This document shows, piece after piece, positions 9,311 through 18,177 of a stretch of DNA of 64,000 bases. The notes beneath the pieces were generated by a model. It did not search any database. It was given only the letters and a program-made list of their open reading frames with translations, and was not told where the DNA came from. A program made the position numbers and the translations under genes. Source of the stretch: Hyalangium ruber (lineage in GTDB: Bacteria; Myxococcota; Myxococcia; Myxococcales; Myxococcaceae). The DNA is taken from positions 310,001 to 374,000 of the forward strand of contig NZ_JAXIVS010000011.1 in NCBI RefSeq assembly GCF_034259325.1, written 5' to 3'. Within the stretch, counting starts at the first letter, position 1. Each line of letters opens with the position of its first letter.

Positions 9311-10490
9311 GCACGCGGGAGCGGCCGGGACGACTCACCCGGCTGTATTCCGTGTCCTGGGCCGGATCGAAGGCGGCCCACTGCGAGGCCAGGACGGCCA
9401 GCAGCTCGAGCATGCGTCGATCAAACGTCTCCAGGTACGGCGCCAGTCGTGTGCCCGCGATGCCCTGCCGCAGCCGAGAGAGGATTGCCCGGTCATCGGA
9501 CTCCTCGACGAGGGCGGTGATCAGCTCTCGCTGGTACTGGGCAAGCTCGTGCATGTCGAGCAGGGCCGGTGGAGGGGCGGCGATGACGCCACGCACGGGG
9601 TTTACGGGCGCTGCGCTGGCCTCGGTCACCAGCTCGACCACGGCGCGGTAGTGGGCTTGCCACTCGGCGCGGGTCTCCTCGGACTCGAAGGTCTCGCCTC
9701 GACGCTCGACGATGACGACCTCGCACCGTGAGCACAGGCTCAGGGCCCGGCGGAGCAGGGCCAGCACCGGAGGCAGGAGGGGACCATCATGGCTGTCCAG
9801 TCGGACCGGCCGGAAGTCCCCAGCTCGGAGCGCGCGGCCCCAGCTTCCGCCCGAGACGTGGAGTTCGCGAACCCGCTCCAGCGGATAGCTCTCGAGCAGG
9901 ACTTCCGGCGGCAGCCCCGTGTTGAGCGCCTGGGTCCACACGTTGTGGACATCGAGCACCAGGAAGCCGTCGCCAGGTTCCAGCACGGCATCGAGGAACG
10001 CGCCCTGATCGGCTGCATCGGCAGGAGAAAGCGTGTTGGCCAGCACCTCGAGCCCCACCGGTCCGCCCGTGGCCGCACGGAGCCGCTCGAGCCGGTCACG
10101 GCCGATGTCCACCGCGGCGCCACAGTACGGCAGTGGCAGCATCGCACTGCGCGTGAACGGGCCCGCTGCGGTGAAGCCAAAGTGCTCGGAGATGTGGCGG
10201 TAGGGCCGCCGGTGGCACTCGCGGGCGAGGTGCTCAAGCCATGCTTCCTGGCGGGGCTGCCAGGCAGCCGTGAGCACCGACAGCCACACCCCGTGGCCGT
10301 ACAGCGCCTCTTGCTCGCCATAGAGATCGAGCATGCGCCCGGCCCAGTCCGGCAGCTCCCGCGCTGCGAATCCCCACTCGAAGTCGATGTCCCACTCGAG
10401 CGCGGTGACCAGCCCCTCGGCGAAGAGCGGTCGCGCCGCCTCGCGGAAGGCGTCGTCGGTGACGAGGTTCAGCCCTACGCGAGGCGGCAT
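9297..10490 (-). CDS. MNIO family (DUF692) iron-dependent peptide-modifying enzyme
   Basis: 397 aa. The first ~280 residues have the DUF692 TIM-barrel motifs: HISEHFGF, GLEVLANTL, LDVHNVWTQALNTG, ELHVSGGSWG and VIVERRGE. These supply the His/Asp/Glu/Asn ligands of the multinuclear iron site of MbnB/TglH-type oxidases, which modify Cys or other residues in precursor peptides. A further ~100-residue helical domain (PALLDMHELAQYQRELI... to the C terminus) is extra relative to the minimal enzyme. It may be a fused partner domain analogous to the separate MNIO partner proteins (weak call). A Cys-containing small ORF ends 18 nt upstream on the same strand and is the natural substrate candidate. Confidence 0.85.
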   Translation of the reverse strand: MPPRVGLNLVTDDAFREAARPLFAEGLVTALEWDIDFEWGFAARELPDWAGRMLDLYGEQEALYGHGVWLSVLTAAWQPRQEAWLEHLARECHRRPYRHISEHFGFTAAGPFTRSAMLPLPYCGAAVDIGRDRLERLRAATGGPVGLEVLANTLSPADAADQGAFLDAVLEPGDGFLVLDVHNVWTQALNTGLPPEVLLESYPLERVRELHVSGGSWGRALRAGDFRPVRLDSHDGPLLPPVLALLRRALSLCSRCEVVIVERRGETFESEETRAEWQAHYRAVVELVTEASAAPVNPVRGVIAAPPPALLDMHELAQYQRELITALVEESDDRAILSRLRQGIAGTRLAPYLETFDRRMLELLAVLASQWAAFDPAQDTEYSRVSRPGRSRVLSGT

Positions 10491-10508
10491 GGCAGCACCG
10501 ACTCCGGG

Positions 10509-10658
10509 CTAGCGGGCCGACGCGGTGACGAGGTAGGCGCTGGACGCGGGCAGGGCTTGCAGCCGACCACAGGCCAGACATATGGGAGGCGGTCTCAGCT
10601 GCCGGGTAACTGCCGTGTCGAGGATCGCGGTGGCCTTTACGCGGAGTTCTTGGTTCAT
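10509..10658 (-). CDS. Small peptide, candidate MNIO substrate
   Basis: 49 aa from the ATG at 10658, which has GAGAG about 5 nt upstream; an in-frame ATG at 10694 would add 12 residues. The peptide has a polar N-terminal half (MNQELRVKATAILDTAVTRQ) and a C-terminal half with RPPPICLACGRLQALP, i.e. a CxxC pair next to a Pro run. It has no hydrophobic signal peptide. It lies immediately upstream of, and in line with, the DUF692 gene, the usual position of precursor peptides of this enzyme class. It matches no precursor family that I recognise. A real gene is likely because the spacing and ribosome site fit; the substrate role is inferred. Confidence 0.5.
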   Translation of the reverse strand: MNQELRVKATAILDTAVTRQLRPPPICLACGRLQALPASSAYLVTASAR

Positions 10659-10686
10659 GGCGCTCTCTCGGGTGAGTGGGGACGCT

Positions 10687-10709
10687 GACTTCATCCCGGA
10701 GGGAGTTCC
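10687..10709 (-). promoter_or_regulatory. Possible ECF-sigma-type promoter of the peptide/MNIO operon
   Basis: On the minus strand GGAAC (10709-10705) is followed after 16 nt, counting the T of GGAACT, by GTC (10689-10687). This resembles the GGAAC-N16-GTC layout of many extracytoplasmic-function sigma promoters. It lies ~30-50 bp before the peptide ATG. It is a short motif in GC-rich DNA and may be chance. Confidence 0.25.
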
Positions 10710-10918
10710 GCTGCACCGGATGTGACTCGGGTCAAGATTTCGCCCCGGGGGCCGGAGCGGCGGCCAGTTTCGAGCCTGATCCGCCGGTGCGCGGTATACG
10801 GAAGGGCATCGCGTCGCTCGGTCGGCCGGCCGAGTATCTTCGTTTTCTTCATTTCTGACATTCTGGGAAGCGGCCGGGGAACTTTCAGCCCCGCAGTCAC
10901 TCTCTTCCGAAGAAGCCC

Positions 10919-12610
10919 ATGTCCTGGTTCCAGAACCTCAAGATCGCCTCGAAGCTCTTCTGTGCCTTTTTCGTCGTGCTGTTGATCACCACCGCGCTTG
11001 GCCTCTTCGCCATCGATCAGCTGGGGGCGCTCAACCGTGCGACGGAAGTGGTCACCACCAACGCGATCGGGAGCATCGACCACCTCTCGGACATGAGCAC
11101 CCACCTCTCCAACTTCCGGGTGGCGGAGCTGCAGCACATCACCGCGTCCTCCCCTCAGGAGATGGCGGAGTTCGAGAGTGACATGGACCTGGCCCTGAAG
11201 GAGATCCGGCGAAACCGGCAGGACTTCGAGCCGCTCATCGTCCTGGAGGTCGAGCGCCGATCGATCAACGAGTTCGACGCCTTGTTCAAGGACTTCCTCA
11301 TCGAGCACGACAAGCTGCTGCCGATCTCGCGAGAGAACAAGAACGACGAGGCCCATGTGTTCATCCGCGGGCGCTCCCGGCAGTTGTTCGAGGGCGCCGC
11401 CGCCACGCTGGAGTCGCTGAGGGATGTCAACGAGAAGGAGAGCTTCGACGCGGAGGTGGCCGCCCGCGCTACCTATGAGGAGGGCCGCGCGTGGATCCTC
11501 TCCGCGCTGGGAGCCAGCGTGGGGGTGGGCTTCCTGCTGTGCCTCTTCCTCGCGCGGCTCATCTCCCGGCCGCTGGTGGAGGCCGTGAAGGTGGCCGATC
11601 GCATCGCGGAAGGGGACCTCACCATGCGCATCGAAGCGACGGGCCAGGACGAGACGGGCCGGCTGCTGAACGCCATGCGCGAGATGATCCGGCGGCTGGC
11701 GCAGGTCATCGGAGAGGTGCGAGAGGGGGCCGGGACGCTGACAGGAGCCGCGGCGCAGGTGTCGGTCTCCTCGCAGAGCCTGTCTCAGGGCACCAGCGAG
11801 CAGGCCAGCAGCGTGGAGGAGACGACGGCGAGCCTGGAGCAGATGAGCGCCACGATCGACCAGACGAGTCAGCACAGCCGGCAGATGGAGCAGATGGCCC
11901 TCAAGGGCGCCAAGGAGGCGCGCGAGAGCGGCGAGGCGGTAGCGCAGACGGTGGAGGCGATGGGAGAGATCGCCGAGAAGATCACCATCATCGAGGAGAT
12001 CGCCTACCAGACGAACCTGCTGGCGCTGAACGCGGCCATCGAGGCGGCGCGGGGCGGCGAGCACGGCAAGGGCTTCGCGGTGGTGGCCACGGAGGTGCGC
12101 AAGCTGGCCGAGCGCAGCCAGACGGCGGCCAAGGAGATCAGCGGGCTGGCCGGGCGCAGCGTGCGGGTGGCGCAGCGCTCCGGGGAGTTGCTGATGGAGC
12201 TGGTGCCGTCGATCCAGAAGACGACGCAGCTGGTGCAGGAGGTGGTGGCGGCCAGCGGGGAGCAGGCCTCGGGGGTGCGGCAGATGAGCCGGGCGATGGT
12301 GCAGGTGGATCAGGTGACGCAGCGAAACGCGTCGGCTTCCGAGGAGCTGGCCTCCACGGCCGAGGAGCTGTCGGCCCAGGCGGAGACGCTGCAGCACCTG
12401 GTGTCCTTCTTCCGCGTGGGCCAGGGAGACGGGAGGACGCCGCGGCCGGTGCCACCTCGAACTCCTGGGACGCAGCCCCCCAGTGGCGGTGGGGGGGGCC
12501 CGCAGCAGGCCTTGCTCTCCGTCACGCAGGCTTTGAAGAACGCCACCCAGGGCTCCCTGTCCGTGGCGCGCGAGCTGGCGGCCGAGGACCGTGAGTTCAA
12601 GCGCTTCTAG
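10919..12610 (+). CDS. Methyl-accepting chemotaxis protein
   Basis: 563 aa. TM1 is at ~13-33, followed by a four-helix-bundle (4HB_MCP-like) sensor region to ~195, TM2 at ~197-217, HAMP at ~218-270 and the cytoplasmic coiled-coil signalling domain. The hairpin tip carries the highly conserved [20 protein letters not shown] and [18 protein letters not shown], which contact CheA/CheW. A Pro/Gly-rich linker and a basic tail close the protein. No che genes are adjacent, so it presumably feeds one of the chemosensory clusters elsewhere. Its 3' end overlaps the convergent lipoprotein gene by 4 bp. Confidence 0.92.
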   Translation: MSWFQNLKIASKLFCAFFVVLLITTALGLFAIDQLGALNRATEVVTTNAIGSIDHLSDMSTHLSNFRVAELQHITASSPQEMAEFESDMDLALKEIRRNRQDFEPLIVLEVERRSINEFDALFKDFLIEHDKLLPISRENKNDEAHVFIRGRSRQLFEGAAATLESLRDVNEKESFDAEVAARATYEEGRAWILSALGASVGVGFLLCLFLARLISRPLVEAVKVADRIAEGDLTMRIEATGQDETGRLLNAMREMIRRLAQVIGEVREGAGTLTGAAAQVSVSSQSLSQGTSEQASSVEETTASLEQMSATIDQTSQHSRQMEQMALKGAKEARESGEAVAQTVEAMGEIAEKITIIEEIAYQTNLLALNAAIEAARGGEHGKGFAVVATEVRKLAERSQTAAKEISGLAGRSVRVAQRSGELLMELVPSIQKTTQLVQEVVAASGEQASGVRQMSRAMVQVDQVTQRNASASEELASTAEELSAQAETLQHLVSFFRVGQGDGRTPRPVPPRTPGTQPPSGGGGGPQQALLSVTQALKNATQGSLSVARELAAEDREFKRF

Positions 12611-13227
12611 TAGGCCACCACCGTAGGCGGGGTCGTGGTGCTGAAGAAGTCGTTGAAGGACGCGTGATAGGAGGAGCCGCTACCCATCTCGCTCAGGCCA
12701 TAGAGCTTGCACCCCTTGCTGCCATCGACCTGGACCGTGTTCAGGTCCGGCATGAACAGGTCACTGAACGAGACGCTGTAGATCGAAGGTCCGCACGTCA
12801 GCATCGAGCTGCGGACGGTGCTCAGGGTGCTGGGGTCGATCTGCTTGACGTACACGGAGACGGGCGATGAGCCGCTCGGCGTGTTCTTGCTGGTGTAGGC
12901 GATAGCGAGGCCCAGGGAGTTGCCCGTGATGGCCGCGCTTGAGGTGTAGGACGAGCCCACCGTGGTGGAGGCGGCGGCGTAAGGACAGCCCACGGAGGCT
13001 TGCCGGGTGACGACGTAGTTGTAGAACGGCGGAAGCTGGCCCGGCTGCGCCACCGCGGCGATGGTGAAGGTACACCCCTGCGACGTCGCGCTCGTCGTCA
13101 GCGCTTGGGCCGAGGCCTCGACGGAGGAGTCGGTGGGGTTCAGGCGCGATTCCTCGCCCCCACAGCCCGCGCCCAGCAGCCCGACGAACAGCAGCGCTAC
13201 CCGCTTCGACGACAACCGACGGTGCAT
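12607..13227 (-). CDS. Secreted lipoprotein of unknown function
   Basis: 206 aa. The N terminus has a basic start, a hydrophobic stretch ([12 protein letters not shown]) and Cys at ~22 followed by GGEES, i.e. a lipoprotein signal peptide with an imperfect lipobox. The mature part is Ser/Thr/Gly-rich with four further Cys (GCTF, GCPY, TCGPS, GCKLY) that could form two disulphides. No catalytic motif is visible. It is probably outer-membrane or periplasmic, and I do not recognise its family. Confidence 0.7.
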   Translation of the reverse strand: MHRRLSSKRVALLFVGLLGAGCGGEESRLNPTDSSVEASAQALTTSATSQGCTFTIAAVAQPGQLPPFYNYVVTRQASVGCPYAAASTTVGSSYTSSAAITGNSLGLAIAYTSKNTPSGSSPVSVYVKQIDPSTLSTVRSSMLTCGPSIYSVSFSDLFMPDLNTVQVDGSKGCKLYGLSEMGSGSSYHASFNDFFSTTTPPTVVAY

Positions 13228-13293
13228 GAGACCTCCTTCGAAAGGAACGGTCTCGACCTTAGTTCAGGGCCTTTGGGACGGAGAAGCGCCGCG

Positions 13294-15456
13294 CTACGGG
13301 CCGGGCCTTGGGCTGTCGGCCACTTCGGAATCGGGCAGCGCCTCGATGTTCGCTCCGGATTCCACCGCCGCGCGAGGCACGGTCACCGACAGCGTGCGGG
13401 TTCCGAGGCTGAGCGCATAGCTTCCACCCACGTCGTGCGGAGCCACCCAGGGAGTGCCTTCGGTGGGGTAGGCCACGCGCAGCTCGAAGCGGCCCGAGGG
13501 GTCCACCCGCGCCTTGCGCACGTACTCGAAGGTGCGGCCGTGGTGGTTGCGCAGGCGCAGGGAGGCGGTGACGGTCTCTCCAGGAGGGCCGTGGCCCGTG
13601 AGGACGGCGCCCGGCACCACCTGGAAGACGCGCGCGGCGCTGACGGGTGTCTTGCGGCGCTGCTCGAGCGAGTCATAGACGAGCTGGAAGTGGGCGCTGG
13701 CGGGCCGATCATCGACGGCCATTCCCGTCTCATCGAGCAGCCACCCCACCAGTCCGGAGGTCGCGGCATCGGGCGGATGGCCCACGAGCCGCACCGAGGG
13801 CGTGGCGAGCACGTAGCGGGCGCCCGTCTCCTGGGCCAGGCGGAAGGCCTGCGCGTCGTCGCGCTCGGCCAACACCTGGGCAGCGCGCGCGTTGCCCGCC
13901 ACGTGGGCGGACGCTTGGAAGAAGGTGCTGGCCACCTCGGGGCGCTCGGCCCACAGCGTGACGAAGTGGCCTAGCTCGTGGTCCGCCACGACGGCGTAGC
14001 GCGTCTCGGAGGGCCGGTAGGGATCGTCCGCGGCGGGCGGGGTGTGCTCCTTCATCCAGCGCAGTGTCGGGCGCACGAGGCGCACCTGATCCGGGGGCGG
14101 TCGCGCGGGTTGGGGGAAGAGGGGCCCGAGCAGCAGGAGGCAGACCATGGCGCCCGCCACCTTCGCGACGCGTTGCCACACAGCCGGCAGCCCGGCCATC
14201 AGGGCCGGGAAGGTGAGGACGACCAGGCACGTGGCGGCGCCGCTCAGCCCCTGGGCGAAGCGGGCCTGCACGGCGGAGGCGGCGGTGAGCAGTCCCGCGG
14301 TGGCGAGCGCGGGCCAGGCCACCGGAGAGCCCGAGGCGGCCAGCCGCCACGCCCCCCAGGCCGCGAAGGGCAGGGCGAGCAGCAGTGGGCCGAGGAGCTC
14401 CAGCGCCCACTTCGGGTCCTTCAGCAGGGGCTCGGTCTCCACGACGGTGGCCATCATCGGGTCCCCGCGACCGAGGTGTCCCATGGCGCGGAGGAACTCC
14501 CCGCTCAACGCGAGGCCCGCGAGCAGGGCCACGGCCAGCCACACGGCGCCGCGCTTGTCTCGGGCCCGGAGCGCCACCAGCCCCACGGCGCCGCAGAAGA
14601 GCGCGAGCGCCAGGATCGGGTGGAAGGCGGTCAGCGACTCGTAGTCGAGCCGCGTCGGGTGGCCGAAGAGGAGCACGCCCAGCGCGAGGGAGCCGACCGC
14701 GCCCGCTCCCGCGGCCTTCAGGGCGGAGGCGGCGCGCTCCGGAGTCTCTCGCCGCGAGGCGATGAGGGCGGCCGCCAGTCCACCCACCGCCAGGCAGGGC
14801 AGCAGCGTGAAGGCCGTGGTCGTCAGCAGGCGCCCGAAGCCCACCACCAGCCCCGCGGCGAGCGCGGGCCCTCGGCGCCCGGAGGCCAGTGCGTACCCGA
14901 AGAGCGCCGGCGCCAGGAGTGCCAGGAAGGGTTCATGGACATGGTGGTCCGCGTTGCCCAGCGCCCCGCTCTCCACCGCCGTGGGCGTCAGCGCGAGCAG
15001 GGCGAGCGCCGCGAGCGCCGGGCCTCTCCCATGGAAGCGCGCCACCGTGAGCCCCACCGCCGCGAGCAGCAGCGCCGAGAGCCCGGGCCCCACCCACGCC
15101 GCCCCGAGCTCGGCGGACCCGGGGCCAGCGATCGCCAGCGCCACGAAGAGCGTGTGGAGCGGCGGCCAGAGGATGGAGGCGCCCTCCGGGAAGTTCACGA
15201 AGGGATCGAACGTGACGAAGCGCGGGAAGGCGGCCAGCTGCAGGCGCGCGAAGCGGACGTAATAGTGCGAGTCCGCCGGGACGAGCTCCACCTCGTCGCC
15301 GACGAACACGCTCCTCCACCCGGAGCAGCGCGCCCACACCCCCAGCAGTACCAGGGCGAGTCCCAGCACCCAGGCGGCGCGGTGCAGCCACGGGGAAGCC
15401 GGCACCGGAGCCTGCTCTGCGGCGGGGAGGGGAGCGGACAAGAGTTCGAGCGGCAT
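13294..15456 (-). CDS. STT3/PglB-like oligosaccharyltransferase (GT-C membrane protein)
   Basis: About 720 aa from the ATG at 15456; a longer frame would overlap truA. The first external loop has VPADSHYYVRF with the D-S-xYY signature of STT3/AglB/PglB, then FPEGASILWPPLHTL. The second loop has GNADHHVHEPFLALL, the DHH/DHH-like element of the family. About 11-13 membrane helices are followed by a C-terminal globular domain of ~250 residues (from ~PDQVRLVRPTLRWMKEHTPP). WMKEHTPP resembles the WxxxxTP sequences just before the WWD motif, but a clear WWD is missing. It probably transfers a lipid-linked glycan to protein. The gene diverges from truA. Confidence 0.75.
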   Translation of the reverse strand: MPLELLSAPLPAAEQAPVPASPWLHRAAWVLGLALVLLGVWARCSGWRSVFVGDEVELVPADSHYYVRFARLQLAAFPRFVTFDPFVNFPEGASILWPPLHTLFVALAIAGPGSAELGAAWVGPGLSALLLAAVGLTVARFHGRGPALAALALLALTPTAVESGALGNADHHVHEPFLALLAPALFGYALASGRRGPALAAGLVVGFGRLLTTTAFTLLPCLAVGGLAAALIASRRETPERAASALKAAGAGAVGSLALGVLLFGHPTRLDYESLTAFHPILALALFCGAVGLVALRARDKRGAVWLAVALLAGLALSGEFLRAMGHLGRGDPMMATVVETEPLLKDPKWALELLGPLLLALPFAAWGAWRLAASGSPVAWPALATAGLLTAASAVQARFAQGLSGAATCLVVLTFPALMAGLPAVWQRVAKVAGAMVCLLLLGPLFPQPARPPPDQVRLVRPTLRWMKEHTPPAADDPYRPSETRYAVVADHELGHFVTLWAERPEVASTFFQASAHVAGNARAAQVLAERDDAQAFRLAQETGARYVLATPSVRLVGHPPDAATSGLVGWLLDETGMAVDDRPASAHFQLVYDSLEQRRKTPVSAARVFQVVPGAVLTGHGPPGETVTASLRLRNHHGRTFEYVRKARVDPSGRFELRVAYPTEGTPWVAPHDVGGSYALSLGTRTLSVTVPRAAVESGANIEALPDSEVADSPRPGP

Positions 15457-15517
15457 CGACGGGCGAGGGAGAGCGGTGCATCCTATCCCAGCGCGACTCC
15501 TCGCGGCCCTCTCTCCC

Positions 15518-16315
15518 ATGCCCCGCCTGAAACTGACCCTCGAATATGACGGCACCCGCTACGTGGGCTGGCAGCTCCAGCCGAACGGGCGCTCCATCCA
15601 GGCGGAGCTCCTCGATGCGCTGGGCCGGCTGCTCGGCGGCCCTGTGGACGTGACGGCCGCGGGCCGGACCGACTCCGGCGTTCACGCCACGGGGCAGGTG
15701 GTGTGCTTCGACACGGAGCGTCAACTCCCGCTCAAGGCCTACTGGAGGGGGCTCAATGGCCTGCTGCCCGAGGACATCGCGGTGGTGCGCGCCGAGGAGG
15801 TGCCCGCCGAGTTCGATCCGCGCCGCTGGTCCCAGGGCAAGCGCTACCGCTACCGGGTGAGCAACCGGCCCTCGCGCTCGCCGCTCCGGCGCTCCACACA
15901 CTGGGAGATCTTCGCCCCGCTCCAGGTGGAGGCCATGGCCCGCGCCGCCACCCACCTGCTGGGCCGACATGACTTCTCCGCGTTCCGGGCCTCGGACTGC
16001 CAGGCCGCGCACGCCCTGCGAGAGGTGCGCCGGCTGGAGGTGGAGGGGCGCTCGGGAGATGCCGTCTCCATCGTGGTGGAGGGCACCGCGTTCCTCAAGC
16101 ACATGGTGCGCAACCTCGCGGGCACCCTGGTGGAGGTGGGCAAGGGCCGCCGGAGCGAGGCGTGGGTGGCCGAGGTGCTCGCCTCGCGGGACCGGACCCG
16201 GGCCGGCCCCACCGCTCCTCCCCAGGGGTTGGTGCTGGAGGAGGTCTTCTATGGAGAAGGGCCGCCTCCTCGTACGGCAGGGGGCTCGGCGGACGTGTTC
16301 GACGACGAGCCGTGA
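15518..16315 (+). CDS. truA: tRNA pseudouridine synthase A
   Basis: 265 aa, normal TruA length. The N terminus LKLTLEYDGTRYVGWQLQ and GRTDSGVHATGQV, which holds the catalytic Asp, are diagnostic. RRWSQGKRYRYRV, HDFSAFRA and FLKHMVRNLAGTLVEVGKG complete the family pattern. It converts U38-40 of the tRNA anticodon stem to pseudouridine. The ATG at 15518 (MPRLKL) fits the family start; an upstream in-frame ATG at 15476 would add 14 unlikely residues. Confidence 0.95.
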   Translation: MPRLKLTLEYDGTRYVGWQLQPNGRSIQAELLDALGRLLGGPVDVTAAGRTDSGVHATGQVVCFDTERQLPLKAYWRGLNGLLPEDIAVVRAEEVPAEFDPRRWSQGKRYRYRVSNRPSRSPLRRSTHWEIFAPLQVEAMARAATHLLGRHDFSAFRASDCQAAHALREVRRLEVEGRSGDAVSIVVEGTAFLKHMVRNLAGTLVEVGKGRRSEAWVAEVLASRDRTRAGPTAPPQGLVLEEVFYGEGPPPRTAGGSADVFDDEP

Positions 16316-16352
16316 AGCTTCCGGGCCCGGCTTTGGGCTAGGCTCCCGCCGC

Positions 16353-17084
16353 GTGAGCCCCAAGTCGCCCGGAATCCTTGATCCGCTGCGGGTCCGCGTC
16401 CGCCGCTTCCAGTTCATCGTCGGACTCGGCTTCATCTCGCTGGTCGTCGGAGCCATGTTCACCGGCTCCCTCACGCTCCGGATGGCGGAGCGTGTCCAGG
16501 AACTGCCGGATGTGCTCCAGGTCCTCGTCGCCGTCTCGCTGGAGAACCTGTGGCTGCTCGGGGTGCTGCCCGCCCTGTGCTACGGCTCGGCGCGCATCCT
16601 CGAGCTGAAGCCCCTGTCCACCGCCCTGGGCGCCGCGTTCGCGGGCCAGTTCTTCTATTTCGCGCTCCAGTTCGTGAGCAACGGCCTGGAGGGGATGTGG
16701 GCCGGGTGGCTGCCCAGCGTGCTGCGCGCCGTGGCGTTCTCCTCGGGCGTCTTCTTCAGCTACCGCGCCGTGGTGAACGGCCGCGCCGCCTCGGCTCGGA
16801 TTGCTGCTCAAGCCCAGGCCCAGGCCCAGGCCAAGAAGTCGGAGTACATGGACTTCCTGCGCGAGGCCGAGCGCGGCGGGGAGAAGAGCGCCCAGCGCGA
16901 AGCGGAGCGGACCGCCGCCCCGGCCGCCTTGGCTGCTCCGGTGGAGGGAACTCCGGCCGCCGCCACGAGCCCCGCGCTGACGGAGGCTCCCGCCGCGCCC
17001 GTGGCTCCCACCACGCCGACGGACGCGCCGGTGACGACGGCCGAGGCCCCCGCGGAGGCCGCCAAGCCCCCCACGGGGAGCTGA
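16353..17084 (+). CDS. Small multi-pass membrane protein with Ala/Pro/Thr-rich tail
   Basis: About 243 aa from the GTG at 16353 (start uncertain; the frame is open far upstream over truA). Four hydrophobic segments occupy residues ~15-145 (FIVGLGFISLVVGAMF; LENLWLLGVLPALCYG; LGAAFAGQFFYFALQF; VLRAVAFSSGVFFSY). A charged Gln/Ala/Lys coiled stretch follows, then an Ala/Pro/Thr low-complexity tail. No family is recognised. It follows truA by 37 bp and ends convergently with argC. Confidence 0.65.
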   Translation: MSPKSPGILDPLRVRVRRFQFIVGLGFISLVVGAMFTGSLTLRMAERVQELPDVLQVLVAVSLENLWLLGVLPALCYGSARILELKPLSTALGAAFAGQFFYFALQFVSNGLEGMWAGWLPSVLRAVAFSSGVFFSYRAVVNGRAASARIAAQAQAQAQAKKSEYMDFLREAERGGEKSAQREAERTAAPAALAAPVEGTPAAATSPALTEAPAAPVAPTTPTDAPVTTAEAPAEAAKPPTGS

Positions 17085-17106
17085 GCGGCCCTTCCGCGTT
17101 ACGCGC

Positions 17107-18177
17107 TCAGCAGGGGTAGCAGGCCGCCTGCCGCAGCGCGGTGTCCTCGGGCAGCCCGAGCGCCAGGTTGAGGTTCTGCACGGCCTGGCCGGACATGCCC
17201 TTCACGAGGTTGTCCAGCGCCACCATCACCGCCACGGTGCGGCCACGGGTGGCCACGGCGACGTCGACGAAGTTGCTGCCCACCACCGAGGCCAGGCGCG
17301 GCGTGCCCTCCACCACGCGCACGAACGGCGAGGTCTCGTAGTAGCGGCGGTAGATGGCGCTGAGCGACTCGACGCTCACGCCGCCCGCGTTCTCCGGCCA
17401 CTCGAACTGCACCGTGGCGAAGATGCCGCGCACCAGCGGCGCCGAGTGCGGAACGAAGGTGAGCCGGTGCCGCGAGGCCTTGTGCGCCACCAGCATCACG
17501 TCCATCTCCGACTCCTGCGGGTGCTGCAGCGCCCGGTAGGCTCGGAAGTCATGCGCGCGGGTGGGGTGGTGGGTGACTTCCCCCGGCAGCGCGCCCGAGC
17601 CCGAGGAGCCCGTCACCGCCGTCGCGGCGATCATGCCCAGGCCCGGCGTGGAGGCCACGGGCAGCAGCGCGAGCTGCACGGCGGTGGCGAAGCAGCCCGG
17701 GTTGGCGATGCGCTTGGCGCCCTGGAGCTTGTCGCGGCGCCACTCGGGCAGCCCGTAGACGAAGCGCTCCAGCATGTCGGGCACGGGGTGGGAGCGGCCG
17801 TGGGTCGCGGCGTAGCGCCCCGGGTGGTCCAACCGGAAGTCCGGGGAGAGGTCCACCAGCACGAGCCGCTCGGAGAGCCCCAGCTCCGCCCAGCGCTTCT
17901 CCAGCGCGGGCAGCTGACGGGCCAGCTCCTGGTCGTCCAGCACGGAGAAGACCACCGGCTGCTGCGAGTCGGTGAGCCAGTGCCAGTCTGGCTCGGAGTC
18001 GAAGCGGCCCTCCACCAGCCCGCGCAGGTGCGGATGCACCTTCCAGAAGGGGACGTCCGCGTTCTCCTTGGATGTAGCGCGGATGGCGGCCACGGCCGGG
18101 TGACCGGCGAGCAGTCGCAGCAGCTCGCCGCCGCCGAAACCCGAAGCCCCCAGAATGTAGGCGTGAACCCGTGTCAT
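17107..18177 (-). CDS. argC: N-acetyl-gamma-glutamyl-phosphate reductase
   Basis: 356 aa. It has the NADP-binding GASGFGGGELLRLL at the N terminus and the active-site Cys in ANPGCFATAVQLALLP (~160). GSSGSGALPGEVTHH and FVPHSAPLVRGIF match ArgC. It reduces N-acylglutamyl phosphate to the semialdehyde, step 3 of arginine synthesis. It is the last gene of the seven-gene arg operon. Its ATG overlaps the stop of the DUF1611 gene (ATGA), so translation is coupled. Confidence 0.95.
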   Translation of the reverse strand: MTRVHAYILGASGFGGGELLRLLAGHPAVAAIRATSKENADVPFWKVHPHLRGLVEGRFDSEPDWHWLTDSQQPVVFSVLDDQELARQLPALEKRWAELGLSERLVLVDLSPDFRLDHPGRYAATHGRSHPVPDMLERFVYGLPEWRRDKLQGAKRIANPGCFATAVQLALLPVASTPGLGMIAATAVTGSSGSGALPGEVTHHPTRAHDFRAYRALQHPQESEMDVMLVAHKASRHRLTFVPHSAPLVRGIFATVQFEWPENAGGVSVESLSAIYRRYYETSPFVRVVEGTPRLASVVGSNFVDVAVATRGRTVAVMVALDNLVKGMSGQAVQNLNLALGLPEDTALRQAACYPC

